This document shows, one piece after another, positions 1-8,940 of a DNA stretch of 64,000 nucleotides. Source of the DNA: Halalkalibacter alkalisediminis (GTDB lineage: Bacteria > Bacillota > Bacilli > Bacillales > Bacillaceae_D); NCBI RefSeq assembly GCF_028610705.1, contig NZ_JAQQWT010000002.1, positions 405,021-469,020 on the forward strand. Reading direction: 5' to 3'. The notes under the pieces were generated by a model. It saw only the letters and a program-made list of their open reading frames with translations. It did not search any database and was not told the origin of the DNA. The position numbers and the translations under genes were made by a program. Each line of letters starts with the position of its first letter. Position 1 is the first letter of the stretch.

Positions 1-24
1 ACCATTTGATTGAATCATCACTAC

Positions 25-669
25 TTAAAAACTCAAGTGCCCATCTATTTTTGCCATGATAGGCTCCTCCTGTAATGAAATGAATGTTGATCCCCTCCTT
101 ACATCTAAAAGGTTTCCACTTAATTGAAATCTAGCATTAATCGGTACATCCCATTCAAAAAAAGCTCGTTTAATGGGTGAGAACATAGAAAGCCATTGCC
201 TCACGACTCCTCCATGACAAACGATTGTGACATGTTTGACTTTTTTTTCTTCTATTATGTCTAGCATCTCAAAAAAAGCTTCATTTGTACGCGTTTGAAA
301 TTGTTGAAAGCTTTCCCCATTTGGAGGAGTCACCTTTTCAGGATCGTCGAGCCACCTTTGATAATGCTCTAACCCTTTCAATTGCTCATACGTTTTCCCT
401 TCCCAATCCCCAAAATCAAACTCTCTTAATTTATAGAAAGGGATGAGAGAGTTATTAGGAAACAAGAGTTGGGCCGTTTGTTGACTCCTTAGCAAATCAC
501 TTGTAAAAAGAAGCTCAGTCTTGTGCTTGGATATAGAAGGAATTCGAGATAACACTTCGATTCTCCCCCGCTCTGATAAAGGGAGATCATGCCACCCTAA
601 ATACCGCTTCTCTTCATTAAATGATGTTAATCCATGTCTTATAAGAGTAAGAACCAAAGAATTCCCCAT
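25..669 (-). CDS. Histidine phosphatase, probable alpha-ribazole phosphatase (CobC-like)
   Basis: A 214-residue phosphoglycerate-mutase-type phosphatase. The phospho-acceptor motif LIRHG lies at residues 9-13, an acidic EFDFGDWEG segment near residue 83, and the second catalytic His in IVCHGG near residue 150. Family members of this type remove the phosphate from alpha-ribazole-5'-phosphate or adenosylcobalamin-5'-phosphate at the end of nucleotide loop assembly. The ATG follows an AAGGAGGGGA site and lies inside the end of cobS (31-nt overlap), so translation is probably coupled. It is the last gene of the B12 operon in this window. General histidine phosphatases look alike, so the B12 role rests mainly on context. 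Confidence 0.8.
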   Translation of the reverse strand: MGNSLVLTLIRHGLTSFNEEKRYLGWHDLPLSERGRIEVLSRIPSISKHKTELLFTSDLLRSQQTAQLLFPNNSLIPFYKLREFDFGDWEGKTYEQLKGLEHYQRWLDDPEKVTPPNGESFQQFQTRTNEAFFEMLDIIEEKKVKHVTIVCHGGVVRQWLSMFSPIKRAFFEWDVPINARFQLSGNLLDVRRGSTFISLQEEPIMAKIDGHLSF

Positions 670-1421
670 AGGAATGTCTCCCCTCCTTCCGCACCTGCTC
701 CGATGGTGTCACCCGTAATGCCAGCAAGCTGATCATTGACCCATTTCTTCCAAATTACTAAAAAGAAAACTGCAGCTAAAAGTAACGAGATTAAACTTGG
801 AGAAACGACAAGTAAAAGAAGAGCCAAACCTATTGTCCAAATTAAATAAATAATGACCATAACTTTAGTTTTTGCAGGTTGAAGCGCTGCTGCCATTCCT
901 TCTGCTCTTGCAAACTTACTTTGTAAAACCTGCCAACCAAGCATCAGCCTAACGAGAGTGTAGATAACTATTACAGCCAAAACAGTTGAAGGAGTGGCTA
1001 CTTTTACAATTTCTAACATAAAAATAAAACGCCATCCTACCACAAACAGCAAGGCTAACACACCAAATGTTCCAACTCTCGGATCCTTCATAATCTCTAA
1101 TTTCTGCTCACGACTTCTTCTTGAAAAGACAGCATCGTGAAAATCAGCCCAGCCATCAAGATGCAAGCCTCCTGAAAACAAGATCGAGAAAGTTAAGAGC
1201 CATCCTACTAAAACAAATGGAGAAATAGATGTGTATTCTGTGAAAATAAACCATTGTAGAGCCATTAATGTGCCAAGTATGAGCCCAACTAACGGGTACG
1301 CACTAACAGATGCTTTTGCCCTCTCATCATCCCACTCAATTTGCTTTCTGATCGGAACCGTTGTTAATAGCTGGAAAGCTAGCATCGTTCCATCAACCCA
1401 GATTCTCAGCTTATGTTTCAT
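639..1421 (-). CDS. cobS: Adenosylcobinamide-GDP ribazoletransferase (cobalamin synthase)
   Basis: A 260-residue polytopic membrane protein that joins adenosylcobinamide-GDP and alpha-ribazole (phosphate) to give cobalamin (phosphate). The family motif [14 protein letters not shown] is near residues 84-97, with Asp residues expected to bind Mg, followed by the conserved KDPRVGTFG segment. About six hydrophobic segments follow. The length is normal for CobS. The ATG has a GAGGGAG site and overlaps the end of the shortened cobQ gene by 11 nt. The downstream phosphatase starts inside its 3' end, so the three genes form one translated block. Confidence 0.93.
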   Translation of the reverse strand: MKHKLRIWVDGTMLAFQLLTTVPIRKQIEWDDERAKASVSAYPLVGLILGTLMALQWFIFTEYTSISPFVLVGWLLTFSILFSGGLHLDGWADFHDAVFSRRSREQKLEIMKDPRVGTFGVLALLFVVGWRFIFMLEIVKVATPSTVLAVIVIYTLVRLMLGWQVLQSKFARAEGMAAALQPAKTKVMVIIYLIWTIGLALLLLVVSPSLISLLLAAVFFLVIWKKWVNDQLAGITGDTIGAGAEGGETFLWGILWFLLL

Positions 1422-2031
1422 TGTTCCACTCCCTCATACGCTGCAGGAGTTCATCAACGTTTAATTCTTGCTCTAACCAATCAGCTAACTCATCATAAGC
1501 TCGAGTACGTACCTCACTAAATGATTTTTTTTGTTTCTTTTTTAGACCTCGCTTTAGGCGAAGCCGATTCAACCACCAAGTACGCCATTCATCATTATGA
1601 AAGAGATGCTGAAAATAAGTTCCTATAATTTGACCACTACGAAGAAAGATTCCTGCTTCTCGCTCTCCCACTTTTAGGAAAGAACTAGAAGCCTCATCAA
1701 GCTTTTTCGTTAAACCTAAATGAATCTCAAAACCTTTCACTCGTAAAAGTGAGGTTAAATCACCAGGAATAAATGCCCCAATAGATTGACTTGTACACTT
1801 CTCATTTTTAAACCTAGTCTCAACTGGGATTAGACCCAACCCATTTACTTTCGTACCAGGTGTTCCTGTATCAGAACCCACCTCATCTATGATATATGAA
1901 TTATTGGGTATATTTTGAGATTTAAAAGGTGCCACTTTGATTCCTCTATTAACTAACGCCCGGCAAAGAGCTGTACATATCAAACTTTTCCCGACATCTG
2001 AGGAAGTTCCTTGTATCATGATTCCAACCAT
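1411..2031 (-). pseudogene. cobQ: Cobyric acid synthase remnant with in-frame internal deletion
   Basis: The frame is open for 206 codons with a good AGGAGG site and ATG, but CobQ is normally about 490-510 residues. Residues 1-48 are the CobQ N-terminus (P-loop-like GTSSDVGKS, then APFKSQN and NNSYI). From about residue 58 the sequence jumps to the glutamine-amidotransferase C-terminus ([13 protein letters not shown], then GFEIHLG and the [11 protein letters not shown] region). The middle is absent, including the rest of the synthetase domain and the catalytic Cys motif. At the end, the usual GTYxHG histidine motif reads GTYFQH. It cannot be a working amidotransferase. It keeps stop/start overlap with cobU and cobS, so it may survive only for translational coupling. 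CbiZ next door makes cobyric acid by another route. Confidence 0.88.
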
Positions 2032-2609
2032 GATCCCTCTCCTCCTTTTTTAAAACAGGGCAATCCATGTTCAACTAATATAGCTTCAGAAGCTAAGGAA
2101 ACAATAAATTGATGGAGTCTGCCTAGTAGTTTCATGTAAACATTTGTGCCTAGTTCCTTCACTGGTAGATCGTAGGATACCTCATTTGAAACAACGAAGA
2201 CAGAATATGAAGAAACAGCCATCTCTGTAAACAACCGCTTCATTTTCATCTCTAGCTCTCTTATAAAATCGTTGCTCTTCCATTTCTCTTGATTTATCTC
2301 CCAGCCTACAAATAATTCATTGCTTAAAAGGGTGGTAAGACAGTCTAATAGAATGACATCTCCTTCTTGAAACTTAGGCAAAAGCTCGTCAATCTCTCTT
2401 GATTGTTCATAAACTTGCCAATTTGCACCACTCTTAGCTCTTTGATGTTGATGCTTTTCTACTCTTGCTTTCATTTCACGGTCATATATATGACTCGTGG
2501 CAATATAATAGAGTCGGTCATGTTTTTTCCTAGAAAGTAGGTTGAGAGCGCGCGTTTCTGCATACTCACTCTTTCCACTTCTAACTCCACCTGTTATAAA
2601 AAGAATCAT
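2016..2609 (-). CDS. cobU: Adenosylcobinamide kinase / guanylyltransferase
   Basis: A 197-residue enzyme that phosphorylates adenosylcobinamide and then transfers GMP to it. The P-loop GGVRSGKS is at residues 7-14, a HQHQRAK segment near residue 52 matches the region of the guanylated His, and [13 protein letters not shown] near residue 105 is the Walker B-like stretch. [11 protein letters not shown] near residue 139 fits the CobU VSNEV motif, although the following residues differ from enteric CobU. I chose the ATG because TGGAGGAAAAG directly precedes it; a GTG four codons upstream would sit on the ribosome binding site. It overlaps cobD by 4 nt and the cobQ remnant by 16 nt. Confidence 0.9.
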   Translation of the reverse strand: MILFITGGVRSGKSEYAETRALNLLSRKKHDRLYYIATSHIYDREMKARVEKHQHQRAKSGANWQVYEQSREIDELLPKFQEGDVILLDCLTTLLSNELFVGWEINQEKWKSNDFIRELEMKMKRLFTEMAVSSYSVFVVSNEVSYDLPVKELGTNVYMKLLGRLHQFIVSLASEAILVEHGLPCFKKGGEGSWLES

Positions 2610-3679
2610 CTTTTCCTCCACATAGCTAAAGCATCCATCAGTTGATCATTATTTTCCCTCGTCTTTACTGCTAAACGTAGATACCGTCCATCTAATCCAT
2701 TGAAATTGTATGTATGGCGAGCTATGATTCCTTTTTCTAAAAGAAAAACAAGTAAAGGCATCAAATCTTTTCGATCGCGTTCCGCAAGTAAATAGAAATT
2801 AACAACAGAATCCGAAACAAAAAAATCAAGATCGTTTAACACGCTTGTGACACGTCTACGCTCTTGATGAATATTCAATAGCGTTTGTTCGACAAATGCA
2901 TCTTCTTTGAGTAAAGAAAGACCGACTTGCTGAGCGATTCCATTCACACTCCATGTAGGTTGTCGTATTCTTAGCTTCGTAATTAAGTCTGAATTTGCTA
3001 AAAGATAGCCAAGCCTAATACCGGCAATAGCAAACATCTTCGTTAAAGAGCGAATGATTACTAAAGTCGAAAATCGATTTACTAGCTGATGGAGACCACA
3101 ATCTGCTTCAGTAAAATCATAAAAAGCTTCGTCTAGTACCACATAAACTCCTTGTTTTTCCGCCGCTTCTATTAAATGAATGATTTCTTCCTTGTGATAG
3201 CTGACGCCAGTTGGGTTATTCGGTGAACATAAAAAAAGGACATCGATGTCTGAAATGGAAGAAAGAACCATATTAACATCGAGATGCCAAGGTGAAGATA
3301 ACACGATAGATGTCACGTTACACTCAAAAGCCTCGCATGCATCTCGGTACTCAGAAAAAGCAGGTTCGACAATCGCCACTCGCTTTCCTTGAAAGAAATT
3401 TGCTAGTAGAAAAATCAGCTCAGCTGCTCCATTGCCTACTAAAATGTTTTTTGTAGGTATCATAGTAAACTGTGCTAGTTTGCTCGTTAACTCTGTCACA
3501 TGCGGATCAGGATAATTAGTCATCGTTTTAGTAAAGTCTGTGTTTAGAAATTGTATAACAGCTGAAGGTGGGCCATATGGATTTGTATTCTCACTGAAAT
3601 CGATGAGATCATTTGGTATCTGTTTCCCAAGAGCCTCTATTAATTGTTTAGGATTAGCCCCATGGTTAGGTAAAAACAT
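2606..3679 (-). CDS. cobD: L-threonine-O-3-phosphate decarboxylase (PLP)
   Basis: A 357-residue fold-type I PLP enzyme of the histidinol-phosphate aminotransferase-like group. It decarboxylates L-threonine phosphate to (R)-1-aminopropan-2-ol phosphate, the linker CbiB attaches. N-terminal DFSENTNPYGPP, the SPNNPTGVSY loop near residue 152, DEAFYDF near residue 187 and the Schiff-base Lys in SLTKMFAIAGIRLGY near residue 214 are all present. The ATG follows GGGGGAAG and overlaps cbiB by 14 nt. A related family member, histidinol-phosphate aminotransferase, is the main alternative, but the surrounding B12 genes make CobD much more likely. Confidence 0.92.
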   Translation of the reverse strand: MFLPNHGANPKQLIEALGKQIPNDLIDFSENTNPYGPPSAVIQFLNTDFTKTMTNYPDPHVTELTSKLAQFTMIPTKNILVGNGAAELIFLLANFFQGKRVAIVEPAFSEYRDACEAFECNVTSIVLSSPWHLDVNMVLSSISDIDVLFLCSPNNPTGVSYHKEEIIHLIEAAEKQGVYVVLDEAFYDFTEADCGLHQLVNRFSTLVIIRSLTKMFAIAGIRLGYLLANSDLITKLRIRQPTWSVNGIAQQVGLSLLKEDAFVEQTLLNIHQERRRVTSVLNDLDFFVSDSVVNFYLLAERDRKDLMPLLVFLLEKGIIARHTYNFNGLDGRYLRLAVKTRENNDQLMDALAMWRKR

Positions 3680-4619
3680 AGAATATACTTCCCCCTAAAA
3701 GTAGCATAAGTGTAAACACATAAGTTGTCCTGAGCATAATGAGGTTCGTTTCCTCAATATGTAGGGACCTAAGAGTCACAAGATCATCACCCATTTTAGC
3801 TCGATTTGAAACAACACCTTGATATGTATTTATTCCTCCAAGTTGAATGCCAAGAAGGGCAGCTACAGCTGCTTCTCCCCAACCACTATTTGGACTCGGG
3901 TGTTTTCTCGCATCTCTTTTAACAATTGCCCAGCACTCGCTCTTTGAGCGATTAAGCTTCGGTTTTGTGCAAAACACCATAATAAAGCCTGTTACTCTAC
4001 TAGGAACCCAATTTAGTAAATCATCGCATTTAGCTGATGCCCATCCAAAATCACTATAGCGTTCATTCTTATATCCCACCATTGAATCACATGTATTTAC
4101 AAAACGATACAACATCGCAAGTGGCGCTCCCCCTATTAACGCAAAAAACAAAGGAGCAGTCACTCCATCACTCGTATTCTCAGCGACCGTTTCCACAGTC
4201 GCACGTGTGATCTCTTCCTCGTTCAGTGAGTCCGTATCTCTTCCAACAATATAGGAAAGTTTCTTTCTTGCTTCATCAAACTCTCCTTTTTTAAGTGGAA
4301 CAGCTACTTCATCTGCAGCCTGTTTTAATCCTTTTGATGCAATCGTTGTAGAGATTAACCATGCTTCTAGTAATATTCCGACATATAGATGGATTTGATA
4401 GGCCATTTGTACAAGGAAAATGGTTAAAGTTAGGACCGCTATGGCAAGAGCACCTACCATGAACAACCCTTTTGCTTTTCGATGATTCTCTTTATTCAAT
4501 AGTCGTTCTGTGATTGAGATGAGTTTGCCAAATCCAACTACGGGATGTGGAATAAAACGGGGATCACCAATCATTCTATCTATCACAACAGCTAGTAATA
4601 ACGCAACTAGATGAGACAT
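3666..4619 (-). CDS. cbiB: Cobinamide-phosphate synthase (adenosylcobinamide-phosphate synthase)
   Basis: A 317-residue membrane protein that attaches aminopropanol phosphate to adenosylcobyric acid. The N-terminal family signature GDPRFIPHPVVGFGKLI is at about residues 18-34. The central VAENTSDGVTAPLFFA and SPNSGWGEAAVAALLG segments are typical, and four to five membrane segments are seen. The length is normal. Its ATG shares one base with the TAA of the btuD-cbiZ fusion, so the two genes should be translationally coupled. This fits the chemistry, because CbiZ produces cobyric acid, the CbiB substrate. Confidence 0.95.
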   Translation of the reverse strand: MSHLVALLLAVVIDRMIGDPRFIPHPVVGFGKLISITERLLNKENHRKAKGLFMVGALAIAVLTLTIFLVQMAYQIHLYVGILLEAWLISTTIASKGLKQAADEVAVPLKKGEFDEARKKLSYIVGRDTDSLNEEEITRATVETVAENTSDGVTAPLFFALIGGAPLAMLYRFVNTCDSMVGYKNERYSDFGWASAKCDDLLNWVPSRVTGFIMVFCTKPKLNRSKSECWAIVKRDARKHPSPNSGWGEAAVAALLGIQLGGINTYQGVVSNRAKMGDDLVTLRSLHIEETNLIMLRTTYVFTLMLLLGGSIFYVFT

Positions 4620-6085
4620 TATAACGATTCTCTCCGTATTTTATTGCGTTTAATAGCGTCTCTTGTACCTTTGTACACTAACCTTGCTATTTCCTTACCA
4701 AGCGGTGTAATGGTGCCCGCATAAGGATAACGAACTCCTGATTGGCTTGAAGCAATTAATACGCTGTCTGTTGACGTCCCTGTTGCGATTGTTCCACTGA
4801 CCGAATCTATTACATGTTCATCATGGAGTGCTTTTGCCTTTGCTTCTGTAACGGTCATCACCGCTTGAATATACGCAGCTTCTGGTAAATTTCCTTCAAT
4901 AAACACCCAGATGTTAATTGTTCCCATTACTGGAATCCAATCGGCTTGTTGATGAGCTGTTGCCGCATCAACAGCATTTGAGACACCTGCACTAATCATG
5001 ACATAAATAGCAGGAGAAGACGGTTTAGAAATGAGAATAGAAGCATCTTCGAGAAAAGCGGCGGTCATCATACCTAGCGTATCGTTAGGGTCAAGGCCTT
5101 TCTCCCTCAGATACTGCCCATATTCCATTTCAACATTATCAGCACTATAATTTTTATCAACATGACGGTTAACAAATTGATGATGCCAACGAAATCCAGC
5201 TCCAATTACAGCAGATGATAGCGTCTTCCATTTTTGACTGCTTTCTATTTTAATCCATTCATGCAGGCGTTCAACCTTTAGATCTTTAATCACTGCAAAG
5301 TCTTCAGTCCGCTCTGGAGTAAACGTAATTAAAGGACTTGGAACAGCTGGATGCTCCTTGCGCTGAAGGGATGTTTGGTAAACACCTTCTAGCTGCTTTT
5401 CTTCCATTACATCAACAGGAGTCCCTAAAGCAACAGAGGATCCTTCATTCAATAAAAGAACACGGTCACAATAAAGGCTAGCCATATTCAAATCATGTAA
5501 AACGGCAATAACGGTTAGCTTGCGCTCATGTGACCATTGTTTTAACGAATTGAGCAAGCCCATTTGATGAGAAATATCTAGGTGATTCGTTGGTTCATCT
5601 AACAAAAGAATATCCGGTTCTTGAGCAAGTGCCCTTGCTAATAAAACACGTTGGCGCTCTCCACCACTTAATTGCTGCAATGGCTTCGTTCTAAATTGAT
5701 ACGTGTCTGTTTGAAGTAATGCTTGTGTGATCATGTCTTCATCACGCTTTGAAATCCCTTGAAGCCAACCTTTTTGATGAGGATACCTCCCTAACGCAAC
5801 GACATCCCAAACCGAGTAGGAAAAAGCCGTATCCGATTCTTGCGGCAAAACAGCAAGCTTCCTAGCTAACTCTTTTGATTGATACGCACTTAAGTCGCGG
5901 TGATCGATCATGATCTCTCCTTCTTTTGGGATGATCCCCCCACCAATCGCTTTTAATAAACTTGTCTTTCCACTTCCATTGGGACCGATAATTCCAAACA
6001 TCTCACCTTGATTTACTTCAAAAGAAAGGTTGTTGACAACTTTTTCTTGTCCATATTGTATCGTTATATTCTGACATGTAATCAA
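4619..6085 (-). CDS. Fused corrinoid ABC transporter ATPase (BtuD) and adenosylcobinamide amidohydrolase (CbiZ)
   Basis: An ABC ATPase of about 250 residues is fused to CbiZ. The ATPase part has Walker A GPNGSGKTSLLK near residue 33, signature LSGGERQRVLLARAL near 136 and Walker B ILLLDEPTNHLD near 158. From about residue 265 the protein is a CbiZ domain with VISAGVSNAVDAA, GTINIWVFIEGNL and SGTIATGTSTDSVLIAS segments. CbiZ cleaves the aminopropanol side chain of (adenosyl)cobinamide-type corrinoids to give cobyric acid. The ATP domain should power BtuC/BtuF import, so uptake and remodelling are physically joined. I chose TTG at 6085 because AAGGAGG lies 7 nt upstream; the ATG six codons earlier has no site. 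Such fusions are, from memory, known in B. halodurans. Confidence 0.92.
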   Translation of the reverse strand: MITCQNITIQYGQEKVVNNLSFEVNQGEMFGIIGPNGSGKTSLLKAIGGGIIPKEGEIMIDHRDLSAYQSKELARKLAVLPQESDTAFSYSVWDVVALGRYPHQKGWLQGISKRDEDMITQALLQTDTYQFRTKPLQQLSGGERQRVLLARALAQEPDILLLDEPTNHLDISHQMGLLNSLKQWSHERKLTVIAVLHDLNMASLYCDRVLLLNEGSSVALGTPVDVMEEKQLEGVYQTSLQRKEHPAVPSPLITFTPERTEDFAVIKDLKVERLHEWIKIESSQKWKTLSSAVIGAGFRWHHQFVNRHVDKNYSADNVEMEYGQYLREKGLDPNDTLGMMTAAFLEDASILISKPSSPAIYVMISAGVSNAVDAATAHQQADWIPVMGTINIWVFIEGNLPEAAYIQAVMTVTEAKAKALHDEHVIDSVSGTIATGTSTDSVLIASSQSGVRYPYAGTITPLGKEIARLVYKGTRDAIKRNKIRRESL

Positions 6086-6106
6086 CGTTTTGCCTCCTTC
6101 CATTTT

Positions 6107-7162
6107 TTATTTAAGTCGACGTTGTCTTAATAAAATTAAGGCAAAGACAGGAGCTCCAATAATTGATGTAATGACACCTATTGGCAATTCAGTTGGGGCA
6201 ATTATGGTCCGCGCAACAAGGTCGGTAAGAGCTAAAAATCCTGCACCGACAAACATAGATAAAGGCAAAAGATGACGATGGTCAGACCCCCAAATCAATC
6301 TTGTTAAATGAGGAATAACTAGTCCAACAAACCCAACCGTTCCTGAAACAGCAACTGCACCACCTGTTAAAGTAGTCGCACCTATTAGGATTAATATTTT
6401 CCGCAAAGCAATATTCACCCCTAATTGTCTCGCTGTTTCCTCACCAAAAGCCATCGCATTTAACTCATGGCGGTTAAAAAACAACAAGAGAAAACCAATG
6501 ACAAAACAAGGAACAATCATCCATATAAATGGCCAGCCCCTCATTGCTACACTCCCCATTAACCAACCGATAATCTGCCTTAGCTCTTCTCCAGTCAAAG
6601 CAATCATGAGCGAAATAAAGGCCCCTAAAAAGGAACTGAATATAATTCCAGCTAATATAATCGTTTCAGCAGCCATCGACCTTTGAACAACCCTTGCAAA
6701 TGTAATCACCAAAAATAAGGTAAAAAAGCCAGCTAAAATACTAACAAAAGGAAGAGTAAACCTCCCAATTATAGGAAGACTAATCCCGAAAAACAAAACG
6801 GCAACTGCCCCGACCGCAGCACCAGAAGAAACTCCCAGCGTATAAGGATCAGCAAGTGGATTTTTCAAGAAACCTTGAAAAGCAGTTCCAGCCATTGCTA
6901 AACAAGCCCCAACAAACATCGCAAGAACAGCACGTGGAAAACGAATTTCCATCACAATATTAATGTGCATTGGGTCTAGTTCCACATCAAGTGGCATACG
7001 AAACAGTTCGGTTGCTAATATTTGTAGAACGGTCAGAAAGGGAAGCTCAACGCTTCCCCGACCGATACTAGTAATTAAAGCAACAAAACAAAATAGAGTG
7101 ACAATCACATATGCAATTTTAATATTATTCGCCAAATACCTCTGGATAAACTGCTTTTGCAA
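6107..7162 (-). CDS. btuC: Corrinoid (vitamin B12) ABC transporter permease
   Basis: About 350 residues with roughly ten hydrophobic segments, typical of the BtuC/FecCD iron-siderophore and B12 permease family. Conserved pieces include FPRAVLAMFVGACLAMAG, the FLKNPLADPYTLGVSSGAA loop near residue 95, and GTVGFVGLVIPHLTR near residue 270, the coupling region for the ATPase. It would form the membrane channel for BtuF-bound corrinoids. The start is uncertain: the earliest start is a TTG that overlaps btuF by 38 nt, and a TTG at 7135 close behind an AGAGG is an alternative. The next gene encodes the matching ATPase. Confidence 0.92.
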   Translation of the reverse strand: MQKQFIQRYLANNIKIAYVIVTLFCFVALITSIGRGSVELPFLTVLQILATELFRMPLDVELDPMHINIVMEIRFPRAVLAMFVGACLAMAGTAFQGFLKNPLADPYTLGVSSGAAVGAVAVLFFGISLPIIGRFTLPFVSILAGFFTLFLVITFARVVQRSMAAETIILAGIIFSSFLGAFISLMIALTGEELRQIIGWLMGSVAMRGWPFIWMIVPCFVIGFLLLFFNRHELNAMAFGEETARQLGVNIALRKILILIGATTLTGGAVAVSGTVGFVGLVIPHLTRLIWGSDHRHLLPLSMFVGAGFLALTDLVARTIIAPTELPIGVITSIIGAPVFALILLRQRRLK

Positions 7163-8120
7163 TCTGCTCGACTCCCTTAGCTAAACGTGGACCAGAACGA
7201 GTCACCTCATCTGAATCCAATTCATAAATTCTTTCATTAGCAACAGCAGGAACATCTTTCCACGCTGCACGTTCCATAACACCTTCAGCTGCATCTTCAA
7301 CGTAATAACCATATGTAATTAAAATCACATCAGGATTAAAGGCTACAGCTTCTTCTTCTGTAAACATTGGCCAACCTTCTTCTTCACCAGCTGCATTTTC
7401 TGCATTAATCATTGTTAACATTTCGTCAAGAAACGTTCCTTGACCTGTCGTGTAAATTTCAGGAGCTGGACTCACTTCCACCCAAACATTTTTACGATCT
7501 TCTTCTGAAATTTCACTTGCTTTTGCTTCTATAGCAGCAAATGTTTCTTGCATATCACTAACAACTGAATCAGCTTCAGCTTTATGGCCAGTTACTTGAC
7601 CAATCAATTCAATGGCATGAAAGACCTCATTAATCGATGTCGCATTATAAACGACAACGACAGGAATACCAGCATTACGAATTTGGTTTAATCCTTCTTC
7701 TGAACTATGTGCATTCGAAGCGTGAGACAAAACTAAATCAGGCGAAAGCGCTAAAACTTTCTCAACATCAAAATTCATATCTCCAACACTTTCGATATCA
7801 AGTACGGCCTCAGGATAATTATCCCAGTCGGTACGGCCAACAACAGCATCTCCTGCTCCAACAGCAAATACTGTTTCGGTTACACTTGGTATTAAAGAAA
7901 CAATGCGCTCAGGTTGAGCTTCGATGATTACTTCATCTCCTAGTGCATCGGTAATGGTTAAAGGATATGAGCCATCCTCTCCCTCTTCTCCATCCGTTGG
8001 TTCTGCTTCTTCAACTTCCGTTTCAGGTGCTTGTTCTAGCTCTGTCGCTTGGTCTTGTCCACATCCAGCAACAAAGATTGCCATCAGTAGCGCAATCAAC
8101 ATTAATTTTAACTGCTTCAT
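7125..8120 (-). CDS. btuF: Corrinoid-binding lipoprotein of the B12 ABC transporter
   Basis: A 331-residue periplasmic-binding-type protein with a lipoprotein signal peptide (hydrophobic residues 5-18, lipobox VAGC with Cys20). A very acidic spacer rich in Glu/Asp follows at about residues 24-50, as often seen in exported proteins of alkaliphiles. The BtuF/FecB-type fold runs from DALGDEVIIEAQPERIVSLIPSVTET on. It captures corrinoids outside the cell and delivers them to BtuC. It is the first gene of the operon, with an AAGGGG site before ATG, behind a B12 riboswitch and its terminator. The B12 rather than siderophore assignment rests on the riboswitch and the neighbours. Confidence 0.93.
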   Translation of the reverse strand: MKQLKLMLIALLMAIFVAGCGQDQATELEQAPETEVEEAEPTDGEEGEDGSYPLTITDALGDEVIIEAQPERIVSLIPSVTETVFAVGAGDAVVGRTDWDNYPEAVLDIESVGDMNFDVEKVLALSPDLVLSHASNAHSSEEGLNQIRNAGIPVVVVYNATSINEVFHAIELIGQVTGHKAEADSVVSDMQETFAAIEAKASEISEEDRKNVWVEVSPAPEIYTTGQGTFLDEMLTMINAENAAGEEEGWPMFTEEEAVAFNPDVILITYGYYVEDAAEGVMERAAWKDVPAVANERIYELDSDEVTRSGPRLAKGVEQIAKAVYPEVFGE

Positions 8121-8201
8121 TTCTCTCTTACCCCTTTTTTCTTGTTTTCTTATCTCTCTTTGAAACGATTGATCCTATGTAACATCAGTGTTTTAAGCAC
8201 T

Positions 8202-8229
8202 AAAAAAAGCCCTCCCTATAGGAAGAGCT
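8202..8229 (-). terminator. Rho-independent terminator, expression platform of the btuF riboswitch
   Basis: On the minus strand AGCTCTTCC and GGGAGGGCT pair (two G-U pairs) around a 4-nt loop and are followed by seven T. It lies between the B12 aptamer and btuF, so it is the likely OFF switch when cobalamin is bound. Confidence 0.85.
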
Positions 8230-8297
8230 TGAAAACAAAAGAGTAAACATCTCGAAAAGTTCGAATGTACATCTATTGCTTCCCCTTTTCCTCGAAG

Positions 8298-8485
8298 GTT
8301 TCACATCAGCGTATAGGCAGGTCTCCTGACTCATGCATCTTGATTCACTTCACCTTCCCATCCATTTAGACAGTGGTAACCGAGGTGCTTCGCATTTACA
8401 GTGGCGGGACCGTGTCGGATTTTCACCAACTTCCCTATTATCATCTAATTTACATTAAATGACCTATACGTGTTTCATATGAGAT
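8298..8485 (-). promoter_or_regulatory. Cobalamin (AdoCbl) riboswitch controlling the B12 uptake/salvage operon
   Basis: On the minus strand the aptamer opens near 8475 with the P1-side ACGTATAGGTC and carries the conserved core GTGAAAATCCGACACGGTC then CCGCCACTGTAA. It closes with the B12 box GTCAGGAGACCTGCC at about 8317-8332, and TATACGC pairs back to the 5' arm. It stands directly upstream of btuF, with a terminator between them, so excess cobalamin should end transcription of the whole nine-gene unit. Confidence 0.95.
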
Positions 8486-8702
8486 TATGATAAGTACTTT
8501 TAGTATACATTAAAACAGAAAAGTTGACAGTATTTTTTACTAAAGATAACCATTCTAGAAGTCACTGAACTTATATGAACCATAATTTTCATTCTTTCTA
8601 GAACAGACAAGGTTTACCAATTAAAAATCTATATAAATGTTTTTTAAAAATTAAAAAAAGATTGACAACAACAACCAATGTACGCTAAAGTGAAAACCAA
8701 TT

Positions 8703-8884
8703 TCATATGTTGGAAACAGGTACTTTGAATATCCTTTCAAAGTTTAAAAGGGAATCCGGTGAAAATCCGGAGCGGTCCCGCCACTGTAATAGATGAGTTT
8801 TCGTGATACATGTCACTGGCAATCGCCGGGAAGACCCACGGAAATGATGATCCTAGAGCCAGGAGACCTGCCTGCTTCAACAAC
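8703..8884 (+). promoter_or_regulatory. Cobalamin (AdoCbl) riboswitch controlling metE
   Basis: The plus-strand aptamer has the core GGTGAAAATCCGGAGCGGTC, CCGCCACTGTAATAGATG and the B12 box GAGCCAGGAGACCTGCC near 8857-8873. It faces metE, with a strong terminator between aptamer and gene. Known biology: B12 represses the B12-independent methionine synthase through this element. It is divergent from the btuF riboswitch, with about 215 bases between the two aptamers for two opposing promoters. Confidence 0.96.
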
Positions 8885-8940
8885 ACTGTTTTTTTACCTA
8901 CGGGAGATAGGGAGGTGTTAACTTTATCACAAGAATTTTT

